The notes beneath the pieces are model-generated. The model had not been told where the DNA came from and made no database searches. It was given only the letters and a program-made list of their open reading frames with translations. Below are positions 7,225-15,690 of a stretch of 64,000 nt of DNA, in pieces. The translations under genes and the position numbers were made by a program. Each line of letters opens with the position of its first letter. The stretch's first letter is position 1. Origin of the DNA: Lachnospiraceae bacterium (GTDB lineage: Bacteria; Bacillota; Clostridia; Lachnospirales; Lachnospiraceae); contig CAJTCE010000007.1 in assembly GCA_910574745.1 (NCBI GenBank), positions 1 to 64,000 of the forward strand, written 5' to 3'.

Positions 7225-8294
7225 TTTCTCTCCGCCTCGGGAATTTCGCTTTCCCGATATAATTTTTTATATATTTCATAAAGCATCAGCATATAAAGAG
7301 GCCCCCAAATAACGCCTGCCGGACCGAACGCCTTTGCACCTACATAGACCGACAGCAATATGGCAATGGGAATCACACCCATTTTAGCTCCGATCAATTT
7401 GGGTTCCAGAATTTCCCTAGAAAGAGCGCTGACAATAAAAGTGATTACCAGAACAACTGCGCTCCACTCATTTCCCATAAGCAGTTGTAAAACCGCTATG
7501 GGCAGTAAAACCACTCCCGTTCCCACAAAGGGGAGTACATCTAAAAGACCCGTTACAATTCCCCATAGATAGGGATAATCATAACCGCACAACATAAATC
7601 CTATAAAGCAGATGAAGCTGACAACCAGGATAATTTCAATCTGCGCCCGGATATAGGCGCCCACCAGACAAATCAGCTTTTTTAACAACATAACGGATTC
7701 TTTAAACAGTTCAATCTTTTCCGCTTTTTCCAGCATCATCTGGTAATCTTTGGCTAACAATACAACTGCGATCAAAGTTACCAGAAGAAACATTACTCCA
7801 CCAAACAAAGCCTTCCCATATACCATGGTCCAGTCAAGCATTTTGGGCACTACGTCTATTTTTAAATTATCTATAAAAATATTGACCCTGTCTACAACCA
7901 TATTTTCTATTGTCAGGGAATTGAGCCCCAGATTGCTTTCCACCTTTTCGCAACAGCTGTGAACCAATGCAAACAGCTGATTTTCATAAAAATTAATATT
8001 AGAAATCAACATCTTTAATTTTGCAATTCCAAAACAGGAGCAGTACCAGATTACCGCTCCCAGAATAAGCATCACAATCAGCAAAATCATGCCTGCCAAA
8101 AAACCCTTGCCGATTTTTGTCTTTTTGTGGATGAATTCAATTGGCTTACGAATGAGAAACACAAAAATACCTGCAAACAAAAAGGGCAGAATATAAACAA
8201 TTACATATTTAATTACAACAAATATTATTGCCGCAATCAGCCCGAACAAAATTTCTCTTCGATATTTTTGAACATCTTTATAAAAGCATCCCAT
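7221..8294 (-). CDS. AI-2E family (YtvI-like) membrane protein
   Basis: The 357-residue protein has about seven to eight hydrophobic segments and the family's signature end: GIVTGLLDVLPFVGTG, then LEPKLIGAKMGVIPIAILLS, then the AFGPAGVIWGPLYMLMLYEI segment. These place it in the AI-2E transporter family (PF01594), whose Firmicute members include the sporulation protein YtvI. The ATG at 8294 has GAAGGTG upstream. It heads a two- or three-gene leftward operon. Family members export small molecules or act as Na+/H+ antiporters; the substrate here is not evident. Confidence 0.85.
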   Translation of the reverse strand: MGCFYKDVQKYRREILFGLIAAIIFVVIKYVIVYILPFLFAGIFVFLIRKPIEFIHKKTKIGKGFLAGMILLIVMLILGAVIWYCSCFGIAKLKMLISNINFYENQLFALVHSCCEKVESNLGLNSLTIENMVVDRVNIFIDNLKIDVVPKMLDWTMVYGKALFGGVMFLLVTLIAVVLLAKDYQMMLEKAEKIELFKESVMLLKKLICLVGAYIRAQIEIILVVSFICFIGFMLCGYDYPYLWGIVTGLLDVLPFVGTGVVLLPIAVLQLLMGNEWSAVVLVITFIVSALSREILEPKLIGAKMGVIPIAILLSVYVGAKAFGPAGVIWGPLYMLMLYEIYKKLYRESEIPEAERN

Positions 8295-8333
8295 ACCATC
8301 ACCTTCTGATAGTATGAAAGAAAGAATGCTCCT

Positions 8334-9074
8334 TTATACTGTTAAATTCTGCAAGATTTCCTTTTGGGGAGAAACGCAAAATTCCATGATTTTTCCTGTT
8401 TTTGGATGTTTAAAGCTAAGTCTGCGGGCACATAACGCCACATCCTTTATTCCTAACAAGCTGCTGAGTTTTCCGGATTGCTCAGTGCCGTATTTTAAGT
8501 CTCCCAGCAAAGGCAAATTAGCATTCGCTAACTGAACTCGGATTTGATGATGCCTGCCTGTCTCCAGACGGATTTTTAAAAGGGCAATTTTATCTGTTTT
8601 CGGTTTTGGTAAAATCCCTGTCTCTGTCGAACTTTGTAATCCGCCTTTTATTGTATCCAATGAGATCATTTTTTGCACTTCGTATGACAAAACTGCTTTT
8701 TTGGCATTTTTTACCGAAGCCTCCACGACTTTTGAAGCATTGGTTTTACCGTCCTTTAACAAATAGTCTGTTAAGGTTGCTTTTGTCTGTATCTCTCCTG
8801 CTGCCAAAACTCCTGCCAGATATTCTTTCTCCATGGTTCCTTCTGCATTCTGCTTACTTAATGCCGCCGCCGCAGGAGATGTTTTTGCAAAAACAAGAAT
8901 CCCTTCTACCGGTTGGTCAAGCCTGTGAACCGGTCCCACATAAGAACTCTTCAAATAATTTTTCAATTCGGATACTACATCCATTTCCATGGATCTTGCC
9001 GCCTGCACCGCGATTCCCGCCGGTTTATATACAACTAATATATGTTTATCTTCATAAATTATTTTAGTTTTCAT
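8334..9074 (-). CDS. RluA-family RNA pseudouridine synthase
   Basis: A 246-residue protein with the RluA/RsuA catalytic motif in the form HRLDQPVEG (about residues 51-59), where the Asp is the catalytic nucleophile, preceded by the KPAGIAVQ motif and followed by KEYLAGV and LLKIRLETGRHHQIRVQLA. These are the standard conserved blocks of the family. There is no N-terminal S4 domain, so it is a short form. The HRLDQPVEG version replaces the usual HRLDRxTSG, a variant seen in some Firmicutes. It would isomerise uridine in rRNA or tRNA; the target is not predictable. Confidence 0.9.
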   Translation of the reverse strand: MKTKIIYEDKHILVVYKPAGIAVQAARSMEMDVVSELKNYLKSSYVGPVHRLDQPVEGILVFAKTSPAAAALSKQNAEGTMEKEYLAGVLAAGEIQTKATLTDYLLKDGKTNASKVVEASVKNAKKAVLSYEVQKMISLDTIKGGLQSSTETGILPKPKTDKIALLKIRLETGRHHQIRVQLANANLPLLGDLKYGTEQSGKLSSLLGIKDVALCARRLSFKHPKTGKIMEFCVSPQKEILQNLTV

Positions 9075-9198
9075 TTTTATACTCTTTTAAACGATAAAGG
9101 GAGACTTTTTCCTGTAAAATTTATCTGCCTTCCGGTATGTTTATATTCTTTCTGAAAGATTGCTAATGAAAATTTCCGTTTATAATAAATATTTTTCT

Positions 9199-9690
9199 CT
9201 ATAACAAATGATAATGAGGAATAATATCTTCGAAAGTCCCATCCTTCATCAAAAATCCTCCGGGAATTGTACCAAGCTGTACAAATCCCAGTTTTTTGTA
9301 AAGACGCAGCGCCGACTCATTGGATTTTACCACCGCATTAAATTGTAAAATCCCGTATCCCAATTCTTTGGCCTTTTCCATACAGTGGATAACCAGCTTT
9401 TCTCCTATATGCTGACCTCTAAAGCCGCCTTTTACCGCATAGCTGGCATTGCAGATATGTCCGCACCGTCCTACATTATTAGGATGTAAAATATACAAGC
9501 CTACGATTTCGCCATTGCTTTCATCGACTGCAAGTCCTGTAAAAGACTGCTCGGTAAAGAACGCATGTCCGCTTTCTTCTGTCAACGGCTCTTTCTGGGG
9601 AAAAGCAACGCCTTCCTCTACTACCTCATTCCAGATAGCAATTGCTTCTTTTATGTTTAATCTATCATAGGATTCGATTATAATTCTCAT
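9199..9690 (-). CDS. GNAT family N-acetyltransferase
   Basis: A 163-residue GNAT domain with the acetyl-CoA-binding motif A (VKGGFRGQHIGEKLVIHCME, Q/RxxGxG/A loop) and motif B (NESALRLYKKLGF). The N-terminal EAIAIWNEVVEEG segment matches acetyltransferases related to amino-acid or antibiotic acetylation, but the acceptor cannot be read from the sequence. It stands alone between the pseudouridine synthase gene and the type III toxin-antitoxin locus. Confidence 0.85.
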   Translation of the reverse strand: MRIIIESYDRLNIKEAIAIWNEVVEEGVAFPQKEPLTEESGHAFFTEQSFTGLAVDESNGEIVGLYILHPNNVGRCGHICNASYAVKGGFRGQHIGEKLVIHCMEKAKELGYGILQFNAVVKSNESALRLYKKLGFVQLGTIPGGFLMKDGTFEDIIPHYHLL

Positions 9691-9788
9691 ATGTTATTGA
9701 CTCCTTGTCCTTTCTCTGCTATGCTTCAATTACTTTTTAAGTTCCTGACGATCTGACGAATCTTTTTATCTGAAATTCCATTTTCCTC

Positions 9789-9817
9789 TTGTAAATTTAA
9801 TAAAAATGAAATATACT
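9789..9817 (+). promoter_or_regulatory. Promoter of the type III antitoxin repeats
   Basis: TTGTAA (9789-9794) and TATACT (9812-9817) are spaced by exactly 17 bases and the first antitoxin repeat begins 20 bases downstream, so a transcript would start within about a dozen bases of the repeat array. Confidence 0.65.
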
Positions 9818-9823
9818 GCCCAT

Positions 9824-10013
9824 CAATTAATATTCAACCTCGGGGGAGTTCCTGCCCTACAGTGGAAAGCAATACCTCGAGGCAGTTCCTGCCCTATAGT
9901 GGAAAGCAATACCTCGGGGGAGTTCCTGCCCTACAGTGGAAAGTTTAACATCGGGAAATTCCTGCCCCATAGTGGAAAATTTTAAGTTGAGGTCTTTATT
10001 GATCTCATCTTTT
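9824..10013 (+). ncRNA. Type III antitoxin RNA (ToxI-like): four 37-nt tandem repeats plus terminator
   Basis: Four head-to-tail units of 36-37 bases occupy 9837-9873, 9874-9910, 9911-9947 and 9948-9983. Each carries the core TTCCTGCCC-(T/C)A(C/T)AGTGGAAA. The first three are almost identical and the last has diverged. A hairpin TGAGGTC/GATCTCA (9988-9994, 10001-10007) with a TCTTTTAT tail follows, then a ribosome site and a ToxN/AbiQ-like gene. Promoter, short tandem repeats, attenuating terminator and toxin gene is exactly the toxIN/abiQ layout, in which each processed repeat RNA folds into a pseudoknot that inhibits the toxin. The units have no spacers, so this is not CRISPR. Confidence 0.8.
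9988..10013 (+). terminator. Attenuating terminator between antitoxin repeats and toxin
   Basis: TGAGGTC pairs with GATCTCA (one G-U) around a TTTATT loop and is followed by TCTTTTAT. In type III systems this partial terminator sets the excess of antitoxin RNA over toxin mRNA. Confidence 0.65.
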
Positions 10014-10031
10014 ATGTATTTAGGAGGTTTC

Positions 10032-10351
10032 TATGCAATTATACACCATTTCTGATTCCTACATAGACTTTTTGCGGCAAAAAGTCCCAAAAGTTTATTC
10101 CAACAAAGTACACCACAGAAATCATACCCGTAAATATCCCGGACCCATTTCTTAATGAAGCATCCCCGGATTATAAAAATCTTATATATTCAGAATTACG
10201 GTATATTCGTAAAAATCAGGAAATGATTATTAAAAAAGCACATACTTTGTATCAGCAAAAAATAACAAATAACTTCTTTGCATCTTATATTCAATCGGCA
10301 TTAGATTTTAAATATCTTGAATCTCTCCATGACAAATATCCATCCTTTTAA
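10032..10351 (+). pseudogene. ToxN/AbiQ-type endoribonuclease toxin, internally deleted and frameshifted
   Basis: AGGAGG lies five bases before the ATG. The first frame gives 40 residues, MQLYTISDSYIDFLRQKVPK then VYSNKV...HTRKYPG, which fits the ToxN/AbiQ N-terminus (xLYTIxxxYIxxLR...RKYxG), and ends at a TAA. The C-terminal half continues in another frame (NIPDPFLNEASPDYKNL, ELRYIRKNQEMIIKKAHTLY, ALDFKYLE) to a TAA at 10351. The expected central portion of about 50 residues (the PLSSPK-containing core) is missing. Intact toxins are about 165-170 residues. The toxin is therefore dead while its antitoxin RNA appears intact. Confidence 0.75.
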
Positions 10352-10364
10352 TCCCACACAGGCA

Positions 10365-11711
10365 TCATTCTGCAATACTTTTCTCTCCTTCTTGGTCCTC
10401 TCTTTTCCATTCAAGGATTTTTTCTAAACGTTCCCTTACTCCTTTTTCCTCCCCTTCATCAGTGGGCAGGTAATATCTTCTGCCCGCTAATGTATCGGGC
10501 AGGCATTGCATCCTGCTCAGTTTTTCTTCTGTATCATGGGCATAAATGTAACCCTCTCCATAATGCAGTTCTTTCATTAACCCCGTAGGCGCATTACAAA
10601 TCTGCAAAGGCACCGGTTCTGCCGGGAGATTCCTCACATCTTCCTTTACCCTTTCACATGCCATGTAAAGGGCATTGGATTTAGGCGCCATGGAAAGATA
10701 AACTACCGCATGGGTCAAATGCACATCACATTCCGGCATTCCCAGAAAATGGCAGGCTTGATATGCGGCTATGGCAACCTGTAAGGCGTGGGAATCCGCC
10801 ATTCCCACATCCTCACTGGCAAAGCGAACAAGTCTCCTTGCAATGTACAAGGGCTCCTCCCCACCGTCTAACATACGCAGCATCCAGTAAACAGCCGCAT
10901 CCGGGTCGCTGTTTCTCATGGATTTATGTAATGCGGAAATCAGATTATAGTGCTCCTCTCCGTTTTTATCGTAAAGCAGGGAACGGCGGTTCATACATTG
11001 CGCCAGCATGTCCTCATCTACACGGATGCAGGCGTTCTCATCCATCTTTCCGTTTAAAACCGCCATTTCCAAAGTATTTAAGGCCGTTCTGGCATCCCCG
11101 TTTGAAAACCTGGCAATGGTTTCAATTTGTATATCTTCTATAAGGACATTTAAGTTACCCAAACCCTTAGGGCTTTTCAGGGCATGAATGAGCAGTTCCT
11201 TTAATTCATCCTCTCCCAGGGCTTTTAGAATAAATACTTTGCAACGGGACAACAAAGCTGAATTAATCTCAAAAGAGGGATTTTCCGTCGTGGCTCCTAC
11301 CAGAACAATGCTTCCTTTTTCCACATAAGGAAGAAAAGCATCCTGCTGTGCCTTATTAAAACGATGAATTTCGTCTGTAAACAAAAGGGTCCGTATGCCC
11401 ATCATCCGGTTCTGCTCCGCCTGGTTCATCACTTCTTTTATCTCTTTTATACCGCTTGTAACGGCGCTAAACTCTATAAATTGGGATTTTGTCTGTTTTG
11501 CGATAATTCTCGCCAAAGTAGTTTTTCCTACTCCCGGCGGCCCCCAGAAAATCATGGAAGAAATCTGGTCCTTTTCAATAAGCCCCCGCAAAATTTTCCC
11601 TTCTCCCAGCAAGTGCTTCTGCCCCACATATTCATTCAGACTTTCCGGCCTTAACCTGCTGGCTAAAGGCGCCGTTTTCTCCCGGTTATCAAAAAGACTT
11701 AGCTGTTCCAT
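10365..11711 (-). CDS. rarA: Replication-associated recombination protein RarA (MgsA)
   Basis: The 448-residue AAA+ ATPase has Walker A GPPGVGKTTLA (about 57-67), Walker B LLFTDEIHRFNKAQQDAFLP and the arginine-finger region SLLSRC. The C-terminal MgsA/RarA domain (DPDAAVYWMLRMLDGGEEPLYIARRLVRFASEDVG and LHYGEGYIYAHD) is complete. It is a Holliday-junction/clamp-loader-like ATPase that works at stalled forks. The N-terminus MEQLSLFDNREKTAPLASRLRPE matches the family start. Its first bases overlap a GNAT gene fragment at 11689. Confidence 0.95.
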   Translation of the reverse strand: MEQLSLFDNREKTAPLASRLRPESLNEYVGQKHLLGEGKILRGLIEKDQISSMIFWGPPGVGKTTLARIIAKQTKSQFIEFSAVTSGIKEIKEVMNQAEQNRMMGIRTLLFTDEIHRFNKAQQDAFLPYVEKGSIVLVGATTENPSFEINSALLSRCKVFILKALGEDELKELLIHALKSPKGLGNLNVLIEDIQIETIARFSNGDARTALNTLEMAVLNGKMDENACIRVDEDMLAQCMNRRSLLYDKNGEEHYNLISALHKSMRNSDPDAAVYWMLRMLDGGEEPLYIARRLVRFASEDVGMADSHALQVAIAAYQACHFLGMPECDVHLTHAVVYLSMAPKSNALYMACERVKEDVRNLPAEPVPLQICNAPTGLMKELHYGEGYIYAHDTEEKLSRMQCLPDTLAGRRYYLPTDEGEEKGVRERLEKILEWKREDQEGEKSIAE

Positions 11712-11898
11712 TTATGTACTCCTTCACATATCTAAAAAACAAATTATAAAAAGTGCCGTATATCCCAGACTCCATGCAAGCAGAAAAATCCTTTCCCCCG
11801 ATATTATCATCCAGATATACTTCCATTTTCTTAAAACCCATTTTCTCATAAAAGCTTCTGGCGTTTCGGTTTTCCTCATAAACATTGCTGATTTCCAC
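11689..11898 (-). pseudogene. C-terminal fragment of a GNAT acetyltransferase
   Basis: A 69-residue frame starting at a GTG (11898) with GGGAGG five bases upstream reads EISNVYEENRNARSFYEKMG, the motif B of a GNAT fold, and then a non-GNAT tail. No motif A precedes it; upstream sequence is the ogt gene. It overlaps ogt by 23 bases and rarA by 23 bases. The ribosome site shows it may be translated, but as an acetyltransferase it lacks the acetyl-CoA site. It is best read as the remnant of a longer gene. Confidence 0.5.
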
Positions 11899-12439
11899 TT
11901 TTACCTCCCGATGCCGTCTCTTTTACAGGAATGGAGAAAGCAGACATATCCGCTTTCTCCATAATAAGTAGCTTTCTTTTTTTATCAATTCCTCCTGCAT
12001 AACCCGTCAGGCTGCCGTTTGCTCCTATAACCCTGTGACATGGTATGATCAAAGAAATTGCATTATGTCCTACTGCTCCGCCTACCGCCTGGGCAGACAT
12101 ATGCTGCAGACCCCTTTGCTTTGCAATTCTGTCCGCAATTTCCCCGTAAGTCATCGTCTTCCCATACGGAATGGCAAGCAGAATTTCCCACACAGCCCTG
12201 CGGAATGGCGTTGTTTTCATGACCAATGGCGGGGTAAAGCCAGGGGCTTTTCCACTAAAATAACTATCCAGCCATTGATTTGTTAATTCAAAAACAGAGA
12301 GCTTCCTTTGTTCATATTCCCTTCCCAGCGTTTCCCCGAAATATTTCTGACCATTGAACCACAGACCCGTTAAAGCCTCTCCGTCGCTTGCAAGGGTAAT
12401 GTCTCCAAGCGGAGAGCTATAATGATGCGTATATTCCAT
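11876..12439 (-). CDS. ogt: Methylated-DNA-protein-cysteine S-methyltransferase
   Basis: The protein has the active-site motif PCHRVIG with the acceptor Cys, preceded by the HTH-like region TMTYGEIADRIAKQRG and the RRAVWEILLAIPYGKT block, all diagnostic for Ogt/AGT. It transfers alkyl groups from O6-methylguanine to its own Cys. The ATG at 12439 (MEYTHHYSSPLG) is preferred: it has a GGGGA site, while a longer form would need a GTG at 12463. The C-terminal tail after MEKADMSAF is extended by about 20 residues into the GNAT remnant. Confidence 0.9.
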   Translation of the reverse strand: MEYTHHYSSPLGDITLASDGEALTGLWFNGQKYFGETLGREYEQRKLSVFELTNQWLDSYFSGKAPGFTPPLVMKTTPFRRAVWEILLAIPYGKTMTYGEIADRIAKQRGLQHMSAQAVGGAVGHNAISLIIPCHRVIGANGSLTGYAGGIDKKRKLLIMEKADMSAFSIPVKETASGGKSGNQQCL

Positions 12440-12545
12440 TTTCTTATCCCCATAATGCCTCACAAATTCTTCCGTAAATTTTTCCTTGATCTGATAATGC
12501 CGCAGCTAAATCAATGATACGATCCCGGAACGAGTATCTTTCGGA

Positions 12546-13235
12546 TTATACCTTAAACCTGTATCCCACGCCCCATATGGTTTCAATATACTGCGGCTTG
12601 GAAGTATCGAATTCAATTTTTTCCCTGATTTTCTTGATGTGAACCGTTACGGTTGCAATATCCCCGATGGAATCCATATCCCATATTTCACGAAACAGCT
12701 CTTCTTTTGTAAATACATGGTTGGGATTTTCCGCTAAGAAAGTCAACAAATCGAATTCCTTGGTTGTAAATACTTTTTCTTCTCCGTTAATATATACCCT
12801 GCGGGCTGTTTTATCAATTTTAATCCCTCTGATTTCCACAGTATCATTACTCTTTTGGTTGGAGCCGATTAAGCGCTCATATCGGGATAAATGCGCCTTT
12901 ACTCTTGCCACAAGCTCGCTGGGACTGAAAGGCTTCGTCATATAATCATCAGCACCCAGACCCAGACCACGGATTTTATCAATATCATCCTTTTTTGCCG
13001 AAACCATGATGATTGGAATATTTTTTTCTTCCCGAAGCTGTTTACAGATATCATATCCGTCCATTCCGGGCAGCATAAGATCCAATATGATCAAATCCAC
13101 ATCACTGTTCATGGCAGATTCCAATCCCTTGATCCCGTCATTTTCAATAATAACCTCGTAACCGCTCATTTCCAAATAATCCTTTTCCAAATCTGCAATT
13201 GCTTCCTCATCTTCTACAATCAATATCTTACTCAT
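12546..13235 (-). CDS. OmpR-family response regulator
   Basis: A full 229-residue regulator: receiver domain with the acidic triad (VEDEE, Asp52 in LIILDLMLPG, Lys in MTKPFSPSEL) and a winged-helix output domain (FTTKEFDLLTFLAENP...ETIWGVGYRFKV). The ATG at 13235 has GAGAGG nine bases upstream. It overlaps the downstream-encoded histidine kinase by eight bases, showing a single operon with translational coupling. The stimulus cannot be read, but the pair resembles VanRS/cell-envelope-type systems of Clostridia. Confidence 0.9.
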   Translation of the reverse strand: MSKILIVEDEEAIADLEKDYLEMSGYEVIIENDGIKGLESAMNSDVDLIILDLMLPGMDGYDICKQLREEKNIPIIMVSAKKDDIDKIRGLGLGADDYMTKPFSPSELVARVKAHLSRYERLIGSNQKSNDTVEIRGIKIDKTARRVYINGEEKVFTTKEFDLLTFLAENPNHVFTKEELFREIWDMDSIGDIATVTVHIKKIREKIEFDTSKPQYIETIWGVGYRFKV

Positions 13236-14367
13236 CGCCATCAACCTCTCTATATTTTCTGATTACAAAGTGCATGCAAGTGCCTTCGCTTTCCTTACTG
13301 GTTGCCCAGATATATCCCCCATGGTCTTCCACAATTTTCTTTACTATGGATAACCCGATTCCGCTTCCTCCCTTGGAGGAATTTCGGGATTCATCGGTAC
13401 GGTAAAATCTTTCGAAAATCCTGCTTAAATCCTTCGCCGCAATTCCTCTCCCGTTATCTTCAATCTCTACACGTATGGAATCCACCTCATCCAGAATACG
13501 TATTTCTATGGTTCCGTTTTCTTTATCCAGATATTTAATGCTGTTGCCCACGATATTATTAATAACCCGTTTCATCTGCTCCGGATCGGCAATGATCATG
13601 GTATCATCGGAAACCAGATTATAGAAATTCAGCTCTATACGCTTGGACTCTAAGTCCAGACCGACCTCTTCCACACAGTCATTAAAATATTCGCTGACAT
13701 TGATTCTCTGGAAATTGTAGGGTATCCGGTTATTGTCGATACCGGAATAAATAGTCAGTTCATTGATCAGGCGGTTCATGTCATTTGCTTTATTATAGAT
13801 GGTTTTAATATAACGGTCCATCTTCTCCGGCGTATCCGCCACTCCGTCCATAATGCCTTCCACATATCCCTTGATAGCGGTAATAGGCGTTTTTAAATCA
13901 TGGGAAATATTGCTGACCAGCTCCCGGTTTCTTTTTTCATTATCCACGATTTCATCGGTAGACTCTTTCAACCGAAGCCGCATATCTTCATAATTTTCAA
14001 ACAGCTCCCCGATTTCTCCGGCATAGTGATTATCCAGACGGTAATCCAAATTTCCTTCCGCTATCTTTTTCATGGCAATATTCAATTCCCAGATTGGATT
14101 TACAATTCCTTTGTGAATCCACTGTTTTAGGACAAAAACAGATATCAGTAAAATCACGACGATAGCAATTAAAATATCCGTCATGAAAAGCCTTAATATC
14201 TGCGGATCGATCTTTGCCTGAAAAGACTGTACACCCAAGGTATTTTCAAAATAGGTTTTAATCCCCAGAAGGGAAATCCATGTAAGAATAATAGGGATAA
14301 TGACCATAATCATACATGCGATGATAATCCTCGAGTGCAGCGACGTTTCTTTTCTTTTTTTCTTCAT
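13228..14367 (-). CDS. Sensor histidine kinase, HAMP/HisKA/HATPase
   Basis: From the ATG at 14367 (GGAGG five bases upstream) the 379-residue protein has two membrane helices (about 15-40 and 65-90) flanking a short ~25-residue extracytoplasmic loop. It continues with a HAMP region, the H-box ELVSNISHDLKTPITAIKGY (phospho-His), an N-box (NNIVGNSIKYL), DNGRGIA, and GGSGIGLSIVK. The minimal sensor loop points to an intramembrane-sensing kinase. It is the first gene of the operon and overlaps its cognate regulator. Confidence 0.9.
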   Translation of the reverse strand: MKKKRKETSLHSRIIIACMIMVIIPIILTWISLLGIKTYFENTLGVQSFQAKIDPQILRLFMTDILIAIVVILLISVFVLKQWIHKGIVNPIWELNIAMKKIAEGNLDYRLDNHYAGEIGELFENYEDMRLRLKESTDEIVDNEKRNRELVSNISHDLKTPITAIKGYVEGIMDGVADTPEKMDRYIKTIYNKANDMNRLINELTIYSGIDNNRIPYNFQRINVSEYFNDCVEEVGLDLESKRIELNFYNLVSDDTMIIADPEQMKRVINNIVGNSIKYLDKENGTIEIRILDEVDSIRVEIEDNGRGIAAKDLSRIFERFYRTDESRNSSKGGSGIGLSIVKKIVEDHGGYIWATSKESEGTCMHFVIRKYREVDGDE

Positions 14368-14573
14368 TATTGCCTCCATGGATCAAAGGGACATGCTTAC
14401 ATATCCTTTTGATATTCATATTATATACGTTTTTTGAAAACCATGTCTATGTAATTAAGGGTATTATCATAATTTTTATAAAAATTTAAGAACCTTTCTG
14501 CGCGCTTTCCTTATATAATAAAGTTACATTTTAAAAAACATAATATTTTCTGCAAAATCCTACCTGATAATAT

Positions 14574-14622
14574 TGACAAATTTTTTTAATCTCATTATAA
14601 TTTAAAACAGTAATAATTACTG
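14574..14622 (+). promoter_or_regulatory. perR promoter with a 7-1-7 Fur/PerR-type box
   Basis: TTGACA (14574-14579), 16 bases, TATAAT (14596-14601) is followed directly by CAGTAATAATTACTG (14608-14622), a perfect 7-1-7 palindrome with the TAATnATTA core of PerR boxes. The box overlaps the transcription start, so bound PerR would block its own promoter and the rubrerythrin genes downstream. Confidence 0.75.
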
Positions 14623-14643
14623 ATTTTGATTGTGAGGTATCTG

Positions 14644-15042
14644 ATGGCTGTTATAAAGTATAGTCGGCAAAGGAAGGCAATTAAGGATTTCCTTATGACT
14701 AGAAAAGATCATCCGACGGCAGAAACCGTTTATTTAAATGTACGGAAGACCTATCCCAATATCAGTCTGGGCACTGTTTATCGCAACTTAACCCTTTTAT
14801 CCGATATGGGTGAAATCCAAAAGCTGCATTTTAAAGATGGTCTTGACCATTTTGATGCAGATACCCGTCCTCATAATCATTTTTTATGTACGGAATGCGG
14901 CGCCGTTCTGGATATTGATTTTCAGTCAGATAATGATTTTCATCTGGACGAGCAGGCAAATTCCGTTTTTGACGGCAAAATTACCGGTCATATTACATAT
15001 TTTCAGGGAATTTGTCCGGATTGCTGTATTAACTCAGTGTAA
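14644..15042 (+). CDS. perR: Fur-family regulator, PerR-like peroxide sensor
   Basis: The 132-residue protein has an N-terminal winged helix (HPTAETVYLNVRKTYPNISL, GTVYRNL) and a dimerisation domain with metal ligands His/Asp in DHFDADTRPHNH and two CxxC pairs (Cys82/Cys85 and Cys124/Cys127) for structural zinc. The ATG at 14644 with GAGG seven bases upstream is chosen over the TTG at 14626. The neighbouring rubrerythrin and rubredoxin genes, co-oriented 50 bases downstream, support a PerR (peroxide stress) rather than iron-uptake role. It is probably autoregulated through the 7-1-7 box. Confidence 0.85.
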   Translation: MAVIKYSRQRKAIKDFLMTRKDHPTAETVYLNVRKTYPNISLGTVYRNLTLLSDMGEIQKLHFKDGLDHFDADTRPHNHFLCTECGAVLDIDFQSDNDFHLDEQANSVFDGKITGHITYFQGICPDCCINSV

Positions 15043-15090
15043 AATGGTATTTATACCATTAATAATAATAAAGAAAAGGAGAATGACAAG

Positions 15091-15630
15091 ATGAAATTTG
15101 TATGTAGCGTATGCGGTTATGTTCACGAGGGGGATGCTGCACCGGAAAAATGTCCTGTTTGTAATGCTCCCGCAGAAAAATTTACTGCTCAGGGCGATGA
15201 AAGAACATGGGCGGCAGAGCACGTTGTAGGTGTTGCTCAGGGTGTATCCGAGGATATTCTTGAGGATTTAAGAGCAAACTTCAACGGAGAGTGTAGTGAG
15301 GTTGGTATGTATCTTGCAATGGCAAGAGTTGCCCACAGAGAAGGCTATCCCGAAATCGGTCTGTATTGGGAAAAAGCTGCTTATGAAGAGGCAGAGCATG
15401 CTGCTAAATTTGCAGAATTACTTGGCGAAGTCGTAACAGATTCCACCAAGAAAAACCTTGAAATGAGAGTAGAAGCAGAAAACGGCGCAACAGCAGGTAA
15501 ATTTGACCTTGCGAAACGTGCGAAAGCTGCTAACCTTGATGCAATCCATGATACTGTTCATGAAATGGCAAGAGACGAGGCCCGTCACGGCAAAGCGTTT
15601 GAAGGCTTACTCAAGAGATACTTTGGCTAA
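15091..15630 (+). CDS. Reverse rubrerythrin (N-terminal rubredoxin domain)
   Basis: The 179-residue protein starts with a rubredoxin-type knuckle (Cys5/Cys8 and Cys21/Cys24), followed by a ferritin-like four-helix diiron domain with [34 protein letters not shown] and [13 protein letters not shown], each supplying Glu/ExxH ligands. The domain order is the reverse of classical rubrerythrin, the form that reduces H2O2 and O2 in Clostridia. It receives electrons from rubredoxin, encoded immediately downstream. Expression should be de-repressed by peroxide through PerR. Confidence 0.95.
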   Translation: MKFVCSVCGYVHEGDAAPEKCPVCNAPAEKFTAQGDERTWAAEHVVGVAQGVSEDILEDLRANFNGECSEVGMYLAMARVAHREGYPEIGLYWEKAAYEEAEHAAKFAELLGEVVTDSTKKNLEMRVEAENGATAGKFDLAKRAKAANLDAIHDTVHEMARDEARHGKAFEGLLKRYFG

Positions 15631-15690
15631 AGATCGATATTTCAAACTATAAAGAATATTAATAAATTTCAAATTATGGAGGTTAACATT

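Noticed and set aside
9733-9836. Short minus-strand tail (ISFLLNLQEENGISDKKIRQ)
   Set aside because: No start codon in frame and it lies under the type III promoter; at most a remnant of an unknown gene.
9837-9983. CRISPR array
   Set aside because: The four units are directly adjacent with no spacers and no cas genes; they fit a type III antitoxin RNA instead.
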